Below are positions 40,110 through 46,725 of a stretch of DNA of 47,722 nucleotides, piece by piece; position 1 is the stretch's first letter, and each line of letters starts with the position of its first letter. The position numbers were made by a program, and so were the translations under genes. Origin of the DNA: UMGS172 sp964424555 (GTDB lineage Bacteria > Bacillota > Clostridia > Oscillospirales > Acutalibacteraceae); NCBI GenBank assembly GCA_964424555.1, contig CAYRIX010000013.1:1-47722 (forward strand), given 5' to 3'. The notes below the pieces were generated by a model. That model was not told where the DNA came from. It worked only from the letters and a program-made list of their open reading frames with translations, and searched no databases.

Positions 40110-41210
40110 TTACCTCTGTCTATTAATTATTTTGTTAATACAATAAATATGGTGCTTAATAACATTTTCATAGGTATGGTTCTTTACGGACAAAGCTGCA
40201 CCCCATGCCAATCTTTCTCTCAAATCGGAATCATAATACAACATATCAACAAGTTTTGCCAATTCTTCAGTATTATCAACATCATATATGAATCCGTTTA
40301 CACCATTCTTTATAAGTTCATTTCCTGCAGTGCATTTATTTGAAGAAATTGTCGGTAGAGCATTGGCAAGTGCTTCGTTAACCACAAGGCCCCATATATC
40401 TTCGCGTGTCGGAAAAACAAAAACGTCAGAAGCAGCGTAATATTTTTTCAAATCGTGAGGTTTCTTAAAACCGATTATATGCACGTTTTCAAGAGCAGTA
40501 TCTGCTATAGTCTTTAAGTACTCATCCTCGAGAGGACCGCCACCGATTATATAAAGCTGTGCTTTATGCTTGGTCTTTGCCCAGGCATCAAGCAGCAAAT
40601 CAAATCCTTTCCGGTGGATGAACTGTCCGACTGTTATGAATGTAACCTTGTCTTCGATACCGAGTTCTTTTTTAAATTCTAATTTTTGCTCTTTTGTATA
40701 TGGTGTTGTTAGAATCTGTTCTTCAAAAAGAGAGGTGAATGAATGCTTTATTATATTTTGGGGATTTGCACCATAAGTTTTAAAATACTCCACAGCACGT
40801 TCACAACCCGCAAAACAAAGAGCAGCCCTCTTGCTATAAAACGTTTTAATTTGTTTTTTAGGGAATTTCGTGTTTATTGCAAGCGCGCCATCTGCATTAA
40901 GAATATACGGTATATTTTTACGCATACACTTTCTTTGGACCAAACGCGATAATTTTGCCCACGGGTTGTAGCACAACACAAGGTCATAATTATACAGTCT
41001 TTTCACACATCTTTCAAACTCTTTTTTTGTTTCAGCATTATCTAATAAACCAAACTGAAAATCGGCATTCGGTTTATAATACCACTCATTACTAAGATAC
41101 CCACTACTTGAAGATGTAAAAAACAAATCAAGTTGATATTCTTTAGCAAGACCCTTAAAGACTTCAACCCTATACGGTGCCGGGAAATCAGCTATTGCTA
41201 GTATTTTCAA
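40110..41210 (-). CDS. Glycosyltransferase family 4 (GT-B), 3
   Basis: The 366-aa protein opens KILAIADFPAPYRVEVFKGL, an exposed N-domain of GT4. The C-domain has VTFITVGQFIHRKGFDLLLD, AQLYIIGGGPLEDEYLKT, VHIIGFKKPHDLKKYYAASD and VFVFPTREDIWGLVVNEALA, which carries the E-x7-E motif (E-D-I-W-G-L-V-V-N-E). AT-rich like its neighbour at 38902-40107. It overlaps the next gene by four bases (ATGA) at 41207-41210. Confidence 0.92.
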   Translation of the reverse strand: MKILAIADFPAPYRVEVFKGLAKEYQLDLFFTSSSSGYLSNEWYYKPNADFQFGLLDNAETKKEFERCVKRLYNYDLVLCYNPWAKLSRLVQRKCMRKNIPYILNADGALAINTKFPKKQIKTFYSKRAALCFAGCERAVEYFKTYGANPQNIIKHSFTSLFEEQILTTPYTKEQKLEFKKELGIEDKVTFITVGQFIHRKGFDLLLDAWAKTKHKAQLYIIGGGPLEDEYLKTIADTALENVHIIGFKKPHDLKKYYAASDVFVFPTREDIWGLVVNEALANALPTISSNKCTAGNELIKNGVNGFIYDVDNTEELAKLVDMLYYDSDLRERLAWGAALSVKNHTYENVIKHHIYCINKIINRQR

Positions 41211-42466
41211 AAAATCTTCACCTCATCAACGGTCTTCCTTATCGTTTCAACATACTTTGCAACACAGACATCCTTGGATGCGTGCTTCATGACATATTCA
41301 CGACTGTGACACTCAGCCTTTTGGTGCTGTGATTCTTTGGCATTCATTATTGCCTTGAGCAGCTCCTCGGCATTTTCGGGCTCAACCGTCACGCCTGCTC
41401 CCGATTCGGCCAGTATTTCTGCCAACTCGCTGTCGGTATCAAATGCAGCAATTATAGGAGTATTACAGGCCATAATGCTCCAGGTTTTACTGGGCATTCC
41501 GCTGTTGCCTACACCTTTTTTGCAGGTTATCAGTGCCACATCTCCAAGACTGTAAACCTCAGGCACTCTATCCTGCGGCAAAAGCCCGTTAATAATAACA
41601 TTTGTAAGCTTTTTCTCCTCAACGGTAGATTTTGCGGCTTCAAAGCCTGCTCCGCCGCCGAAGATAACAAACTGAATATCATTATTATCCCTTAACTGCT
41701 CAGCCGCTTGGAGCACTACCTCGGCCCCTTGTGCCGCACCGAAGTTTCCGGCATACACAACGGTAAATTTCTCCCGAGATATATTAAATTCCTCAAAAAG
41801 ACGGTTGTCCTCTTTTTTGACAGGCTGAGTCTCCTCAACATCTATCCAGTTGGAAACAACCACGATCTTTTCCTCGGGCACGCCCTTGTCCATGATATTG
41901 CGCTTCATACTTTCGCTGATAACTATGATTCTATCGGCGTTTTTGTATGTATAGTTTTCGATCTTACGACCGATCTTCCACAGCAGCGAGCCTTTTTTTG
42001 TAAGACCCGTTGTGACAAGAGAATCAGGGAAAATATCCTGAAGATTCAAAACAACAGGAATATTCTTCTTCAGCTTTTTTCTTAACTTCTTAGCAACCTT
42101 TGCACAGAGCATTCCCTGTGTTGGAGGGGTGCTACCGGCAAAAATCACATCAATATCCTTCAGTTGCTTGCTCTTGCAATACTGAGCAATATTGGTCAAA
42201 AAGTATCTTAAAGCCCTTAAAATCGGGTTTCTTCCCTCACGAAACATTGCAAAACGACGTACAACAATGCCGCCATCATTTAGCTCTTCGTACTTTATAT
42301 GACTATACTGCTCTCTTACCTCTTTCGACACGCCTCTTGTCGGTGTTGCGCAAACAATATTTACGGTGAAACCCGCTTGTATATATGCTTCTTCGAGATC
42401 TTTAGTAAGATGAGTGCTTGAAATCAGTTCAGGATGGTAATATGCCGGAAGTCTTAAAAGTTTCAT
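41207..42466 (-). CDS. WbuB-like glycosyltransferase (GT4)
   Basis: The 419-aa GT-B enzyme begins LLRLPAYYHPELISSTHLTK and has VVLNLQDIFPDSLVTTGLTK with RIIVISESMKRNIMDKGVPE. VVSNWIDVEETQPV and FTVVYAGNFGAAQGAEVVLQ lead into the donor site. This is the WbuB-like GT4 pattern, a group that contains L-FucNAc transferases in some O-antigen clusters. With capE, capF and capG in the same operon, adding L-FucNAc is plausible, but it is an inference. It follows the second gene-order block and starts 36 bases after the ATP-grasp gene. Confidence 0.87.
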   Translation of the reverse strand: MKLLRLPAYYHPELISSTHLTKDLEEAYIQAGFTVNIVCATPTRGVSKEVREQYSHIKYEELNDGGIVVRRFAMFREGRNPILRALRYFLTNIAQYCKSKQLKDIDVIFAGSTPPTQGMLCAKVAKKLRKKLKKNIPVVLNLQDIFPDSLVTTGLTKKGSLLWKIGRKIENYTYKNADRIIVISESMKRNIMDKGVPEEKIVVVSNWIDVEETQPVKKEDNRLFEEFNISREKFTVVYAGNFGAAQGAEVVLQAAEQLRDNNDIQFVIFGGGAGFEAAKSTVEEKKLTNVIINGLLPQDRVPEVYSLGDVALITCKKGVGNSGMPSKTWSIMACNTPIIAAFDTDSELAEILAESGAGVTVEPENAEELLKAIMNAKESQHQKAECHSREYVMKHASKDVCVAKYVETIRKTVDEVKIF

Positions 42467-42502
42467 TTGAATCCTCTCGTTGCAGACAGTTAAACTAATA
42501 AC

Positions 42503-43771
42503 TTATCTGTTAATTAAAGCTTTGCCGTCAAAGCCACCAGCAACTATCATATTTTCGCCGGTTGTAGAGGTTACCTTAAGAGTATTAAAAGCATAGTTCA
42601 CTGCTTTATAAAGCTGGTCAAAGTTATCAGCAACAAAATGCATTCTGCAAAGGCTCTGTCCAAGATTACCGATAACTGTAGATTTAACCTCTTCGCCCTC
42701 CTGATAAAACTGCGTTATATTAATATTTTCAGGTAAGGCCGAAATTTCTTCCATTCCCTCTATTTTGCCGATAACACCTTGTTTGAGTATTGTTACCACG
42801 GCACAAGAGCACTTGTCGTATTGGGGGTTAGCGTATTTCGACAGATCCTTTTCAGACATCTTTCCGGTAAACGCAAAGTTGATAAGGTACTCGACGTAGT
42901 CAAGATCACAAATAACCTTCAACGGAATTGAACCCTGACCGCCGCCGGTGCGGTAGCCCATTTCGAAAAAGTAAAATTTTCCGTCCTCATAGAAGGATTG
43001 GATGAACGCAGTTCCATTGTGCATGCCCTCTTCATAGAACATTTTCTTTACCTTTTCGTCTACGGTTTCTACGTACTCCTTCAAATACTTTGAGGGGTAC
43101 ACTCCTGCAGCAGTAAGTGGCGACAACCCCTTTTGTTCAGTGTTGACATATCTATCGCCAACCGCACTAAGAAGAATCTTGCCATCCTGCATAACATAGT
43201 CAAAATTTACAACTTCGCAACCGCCCATATATTTTTCGACGATTATCTGACTTGTCTTCGAATATTTTTTTGCTTTTTCAACTGCTGCGGGGGTATCATC
43301 ATAGCTATAGCAAACCGAAATTCCTTTGCTTCCCCAACTGTCTGCAGGCTTGATTATGATAGGATACGGTATATTTGCCAATTGACTTTCGTCATACTGA
43401 GGCACAGTACCGACATCATATTTGCGGCACATTTCCTTAAACAAAAGCTTATCGGTGGTTTTCTTTAAGTTCTCTAGGCTTCCGTAAAAATGCAGACCCA
43501 GCTTGTCGCACAGTGCACGGCAGGAAAACAGATTTACATCGGAATATCCCGTGAAAACACCGTCAACCTTTTCATCCAAAGCAATCTTATATAAGGCGTC
43601 TATATCCGTTGTATCGACATCGTAGTATTTATCGGCAATCTTCTTGGCAGGGGCACCAATAACAGGATCAACAACGATTGTTTTTGCACCCATAGTCCTT
43701 GCTGTTTTGACAACGTTGATAGAATAAGCAGTTGCACCTAAAATCAACAAAGTTTTTCCATCATGTCTCAT
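42503..43771 (-). CDS. ATP-grasp domain protein, copy 1
   Basis: The 422-aa protein is an ATP-grasp carboxylate ligase-like enzyme. It starts KTLLILGATAYSINVVKTAR (preATP-grasp Rossmann), then YPIIIKPADSWGSKGISVCY, QIIVEKYMGGCEVVNFDYVM and FYFFEMGYRTGGGQGSI (metal-binding acidic segment). Relatives join carboxylates to amines, often amino acids. It lies between the initiating transferase and the WbuB-like transferase. The paralogue at 29967-31208 shares the layout but not close sequence. AGGAGG upstream of the ATG supports the start. Confidence 0.83.
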   Translation of the reverse strand: MRHDGKTLLILGATAYSINVVKTARTMGAKTIVVDPVIGAPAKKIADKYYDVDTTDIDALYKIALDEKVDGVFTGYSDVNLFSCRALCDKLGLHFYGSLENLKKTTDKLLFKEMCRKYDVGTVPQYDESQLANIPYPIIIKPADSWGSKGISVCYSYDDTPAAVEKAKKYSKTSQIIVEKYMGGCEVVNFDYVMQDGKILLSAVGDRYVNTEQKGLSPLTAAGVYPSKYLKEYVETVDEKVKKMFYEEGMHNGTAFIQSFYEDGKFYFFEMGYRTGGGQGSIPLKVICDLDYVEYLINFAFTGKMSEKDLSKYANPQYDKCSCAVVTILKQGVIGKIEGMEEISALPENINITQFYQEGEEVKSTVIGNLGQSLCRMHFVADNFDQLYKAVNYAFNTLKVTSTTGENMIVAGGFDGKALINR

Positions 43772-43772
43772 A

Positions 43773-44402
43773 TTATTTTCCTCCTATTGTTTCAGGTACT
43801 TTTTCTTCAGATGTACCCGGATTATAAATGTTTTCTCTTTTAATGACCTTTAATACTGTCTTAAACAATATTTTAATATCTAAGCCAAAACTCACATTTT
43901 CAACATAAAATTTATCTGCCTCGTATCTTGCATCACCCTGTGCACTGTTGCGATACATCATCTGAGTATATCCCGTGATTCCGGGACGTACCTTCAAGCG
44001 TTCTTTTTTTAGATCGGTTATATTTTCAAGTATCTTCGGTGTTGCAGGACGCGGACCTATAAAGCTCATATGCCCCAGAAGGACATTTAATATCTGCGGA
44101 AGCTCGTCAACACTTGTCTTTCTCATAAGACGGCCGATCTTTGTGACTCGGGGATCGTTTGCACTGTTGTATGTAGAGCCGTCTGCGTTTCTGATATCGG
44201 GTGCGTTGACCTTCATCGAACGCAATTTAAACATCTTAAAAATCTTGCCGTTCTTGCCGACACGCTCAGCATTATAGAACACCGGACCCCTGTCAGTGAA
44301 GAATATGATGGGTGCGAAAACGATGATAACAAGCAGTACAAACGGCAATGCTATAAGCGACAAAACAATGTCAAAAAATCTTTTGAAAAAAAGATAAATC
44401 AT
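43773..44402 (-). CDS. Initiating phosphoglycosyl transferase (PglC/WcaJ type)
   Basis: The 209-aa monotopic enzyme transfers a phospho-sugar from UDP-sugar to undecaprenyl phosphate, which starts repeat-unit synthesis. Its N-terminal re-entrant hydrophobic helix is FFKRFFDIVLSLIALPFVLL, followed by FKMFKLRSM, KTSVDELPQILNVLLG (the catalytic Asp-Glu dyad in VDELPQ) and MSFIGPRPATPKI. RVRPGITGY-type text (LKVRPGITGYTQMMYRNSAQ) completes the signature. This single-domain size fits PglC-type enzymes. It overlaps the DegT gene by four bases (ATGA). Confidence 0.95.
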   Translation of the reverse strand: MIYLFFKRFFDIVLSLIALPFVLLVIIVFAPIIFFTDRGPVFYNAERVGKNGKIFKMFKLRSMKVNAPDIRNADGSTYNSANDPRVTKIGRLMRKTSVDELPQILNVLLGHMSFIGPRPATPKILENITDLKKERLKVRPGITGYTQMMYRNSAQGDARYEADKFYVENVSFGLDIKILFKTVLKVIKRENIYNPGTSEEKVPETIGGK

Positions 44403-45619
44403 TTTATGTACTCCCCCAAAATCTCAACATAATTTTCTATCACATACTCAACCTCTTCATCTGTAAGGCAGGTGTGAAGCGGTAGTGTTATCTCATTCTC
44501 AAACCTCGAATAAGCATTGGGATAATCCTTTATATCAAATCCGAGATTTTTGTATGCAGTGTGCATAGGCAACGGCTTATAGTGAACGTTGCAGGCAACA
44601 CCTCTCTCGGCCATTTTCGTAATTATTTCTCCACGCTGCTCGTATGTAATATTTGGTATCCTTGTCAGGTATAAATGTCCCGACGACTCATGCGTGTCGT
44701 TGTAGTGGTCAAGCACCTCAACACCCAACGGCTTTAAGGCGGCATCGTATCTTGATATGATCTCTTTGCGTCTTTTAAGCATCTCGGGATATCTTTCAAA
44801 CTGCTTTAATCCCATGGCGGCGGCGATATCAGTCATATTGCATTTATACCAAGTACCGACTATATCATATTCCCATGCGCCGAGCTTTGTTTTAGCAAGA
44901 GCATCCTTTGACTGACCATGCAGGCTGAGTAACTGCAGTCTGTGATAGATATCTTCATTGTCGATTCCGTCAATGGTCCTCCAAGTTAGTGCCCCACCCT
45001 CAGCAGTTGTCAGATTTTTAACTGCATGGAACGAAAACGAAGAAAAATCAGCTATATTGCCCGCCATAACACCCCGGCGCACAGCACCGAAAGCGTGCGC
45101 AGTATCGGCCATAACTGCAATTCTGCCAAGCGCATTCTGAACATCGGAATTCGGCTTAAACAGATGACGTTTTTTCTCGACTATTTCAAAAATACGGTCG
45201 TAGTCACACGGCACTCCGCCTAAGTCTACAGGAATGATGGCTTTAGTTCTTTCGGTAATGGTATTTTCTAAAGCGTCATAATCCATTTCATAGCTGTTCT
45301 TTTGACAGTCAACCAGCTTTAAGGTAGCTCCTACATGGCATACGACCGAAGCCGATGCGGTATATGTATAAGCAGGCACTATGACCTCGTCACCCTCGCC
45401 TACTCCGAGTACCCTCAAAGCCAATTCGGCGCAAGCCGTCTGTGAGTTAAGACACACCGCCTTTTCGGTCCCGACAAATGACGCTACATTTCTCTCTAAC
45501 CGCTTGGTTCTCGGTCCCGTTGTTATCCAGCCCGAGCGAAGCGCCTCAGCAACTTCATTAACCTCAAGCTCCGAAACATCCGGGGGAGAAAAAGGAATAT
45601 TCATAATCTTTTTCACCAA
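44399..45619 (-). CDS. DegT/DnrJ/EryC1/StrS sugar aminotransferase, copy 1
   Basis: The 406-aa PLP aminotransferase has CLNSQTACAELALRVLGVGE, EVIVPAYTYTASASVVCHVG, VMADTAHAFGAVRRG and the Schiff-base Lys in FSFHAVKNLTTAEGGAL. The DTAHAFG and CNVHYKPLPMHTAY segments are the family signature. The product probably carries a sugar 4-amine on a nucleotide-sugar. It is the first gene of the operon and starts with a GTG (45619), with AAGGAGG ten bases upstream; an ATG at codon 6 is the alternative. The promoter is at 45699-45727. Confidence 0.91.
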   Translation of the reverse strand: MVKKIMNIPFSPPDVSELEVNEVAEALRSGWITTGPRTKRLERNVASFVGTEKAVCLNSQTACAELALRVLGVGEGDEVIVPAYTYTASASVVCHVGATLKLVDCQKNSYEMDYDALENTITERTKAIIPVDLGGVPCDYDRIFEIVEKKRHLFKPNSDVQNALGRIAVMADTAHAFGAVRRGVMAGNIADFSSFSFHAVKNLTTAEGGALTWRTIDGIDNEDIYHRLQLLSLHGQSKDALAKTKLGAWEYDIVGTWYKCNMTDIAAAMGLKQFERYPEMLKRRKEIISRYDAALKPLGVEVLDHYNDTHESSGHLYLTRIPNITYEQRGEIITKMAERGVACNVHYKPLPMHTAYKNLGFDIKDYPNAYSRFENEITLPLHTCLTDEEVEYVIENYVEILGEYIK

Positions 45620-45698
45620 CCGACACCCTCCTTAAAACATCTAAACCCTCAACAGGCTACAATTAGGCACAATAATACATGGTACTATATACTCTGTT

Positions 45699-45727
45699 AT
45701 TGTATCACTAATAACCGTCATTGTCAA
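45699..45727 (-). promoter_or_regulatory. Sigma-A promoter of the polysaccharide operon
   Basis: On the minus strand TTGACA (45727-45722) and TACAAT (45704-45699) are separated by exactly 17 bases. The transcript should start near 45692 with a leader of about 70 bases before the GTG at 45619. I see no strong leader hairpin and no NusG-paralogue (LoaP-like) gene in the window. Confidence 0.8.
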
Positions 45728-45787
45728 TGTAATTGAACGGAAAAATGCCAATATATTTCCAACAGTTTATAATTTTAGCACAAACAA

Positions 45788-45816
45788 AAAACCTTGCTCG
45801 TTAAAAGCAAGGTTTT
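45788..45816 (-). terminator. Terminator of the SGNH hydrolase gene
   Basis: AAAACCTTGCT pairs perfectly with AGCAAGGTTTT around a 7-base loop. On the minus strand TTTTTTG follows. It lies 14 bases after the stop at 45830. Confidence 0.85.
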
Positions 45817-45829
45817 ATTATTACAATTC

Positions 45830-46474
45830 TTATTTTATCTTTTCAAAGGTCTCGAGCCACAGTCTCTTTATTATCTCGTGACCGCAGGGTGTCGGGTGAA
45901 CTCCGTCTGCCGTCCAATAAGATGGCTCAGCTTTTTCGCAAGCTTTATTGAATGCAGGCTGAAGCTCAATAAGAGGAAGACCGTATTTCTCGGCAATGCG
46001 GCGGCAGACCTCTGCTTTTTCGGCAACATCCTTCTGGAAGCGTTCCCAACGGTCAGGGATAGTCTCGGTATCACAGGTAGCAGGACCGTGCAAAACATAA
46101 GGTGCGATAATGATAAGCTTGATATCGGGGCAGGCTGCGTATATCTCATCAAGCATCATTGTGTATATCTTTTCAAACTTAGCAGTATCTACACCGTTTT
46201 TGTTGTTTATCTCATGCCATGCATCGTTAACACCGATATAAATGCTTGCATAATCAGGCTTCAGATTGATAAAATCCACTTTTATACGGGCATATAAATC
46301 AACAATACGGTTACCGCTTACACCTTTGTTGATGAACTCGTAATCGTTCGGGCAATCATGACCCAACGAAGCCTTTACGAGCAACGGATATCCGCTGCCA
46401 AGACTCGCAATGTTATCTCTTGCTCTGCCGCAATCGGTGATGGAATCACCCTGAAACAAAATTCTCTTTGACAT
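45830..46474 (-). CDS. SGNH/GDSL-type hydrolase
   Basis: The 214-aa protein has the SGNH esterase blocks. Block I is ILFQGDSITDCGRARDN (Ser at residue 11), then INKGVSGNRIVDL (block II Gly), YIGVNDAWHE (block III Asn-Asp) and WTADGVHPTPCGHEII (block V Asp-x-x-His). Family members deacylate esters, including polysaccharide O-acetyl groups, so trimming of the neighbouring polysaccharide is a possible role, but there is no signal peptide and it would act in the cytosol. GGAGGGG before 46474 supports this start over 46504. It has its own promoter and terminator. Confidence 0.9.
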   Translation of the reverse strand: MSKRILFQGDSITDCGRARDNIASLGSGYPLLVKASLGHDCPNDYEFINKGVSGNRIVDLYARIKVDFINLKPDYASIYIGVNDAWHEINNKNGVDTAKFEKIYTMMLDEIYAACPDIKLIIIAPYVLHGPATCDTETIPDRWERFQKDVAEKAEVCRRIAEKYGLPLIELQPAFNKACEKAEPSYWTADGVHPTPCGHEIIKRLWLETFEKIK

Positions 46475-46495
46475 ATTGTCCCCTCCAAAGGAATG

Positions 46496-46505
46496 CTTGT
46501 ACAAG
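46496..46505. promoter_or_regulatory. Palindrome at the SGNH gene transcription start (operator candidate)
   Basis: CTTGTACAAG is a perfect 10-base palindrome positioned just after the -10 box, at the expected transcription start. A repressor site there would block initiation. No regulator is identified. Confidence 0.35.
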
Positions 46506-46506
46506 T

Positions 46507-46535
46507 ATTTTATATCCTATCGCAATAATTGTCAA
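46507..46535 (-). promoter_or_regulatory. Sigma-A promoter of the SGNH hydrolase gene
   Basis: On the minus strand TTGACA (46535-46530) and TAAAAT (46512-46507) are separated by 17 bases. The leader to the ATG at 46474 is under 30 bases. Confidence 0.75.
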
Positions 46536-46686
46536 TGTAAAATCGGATAAAATACCCGCAAGCTAACGCAAAAATTGGGGAGCCCGAAAATAATTTGGCT
46601 TGATTTTTTCTCATCGATACTGATATTTATGTCAAAAGACAGCTTATCGATCGTTTAGAACCAAGTACCACTCTGTTGCAGAACAG

Positions 46687-46699
46687 CATATTATATAAT
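46687..46699 (+). promoter_or_regulatory. Possible promoter of the collagen-like gene (sporulation-type -10)
   Basis: CATATTATA (46687-46695) matches the CATANNNTA -10 shared by sigma-E and sigma-K of sporulating bacteria. A TATAAT (46694-46699) overlaps it, but no -35 for sigma-A lies at 17 bases. The -35 of sigma-K is too weak to call. A 7-base inverted repeat (ATCGATA/TATCGAT, 46613-46651) lies further upstream. Confidence 0.4.
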
Positions 46700-46725
46700 A
46701 CATCACTTTTAAGGAGGTGAATATA

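Noticed and set aside
45620..45692. Leader hairpin or ops-like element for operon antitermination
   Set aside because: No stable hairpin or known element is visible in the ~70-base leader.
46561..46610. Terminator-like GAGCC/GGCTT pair with T-run
   Set aside because: Pairing is only four or five bases around a long loop and no gene ends there.
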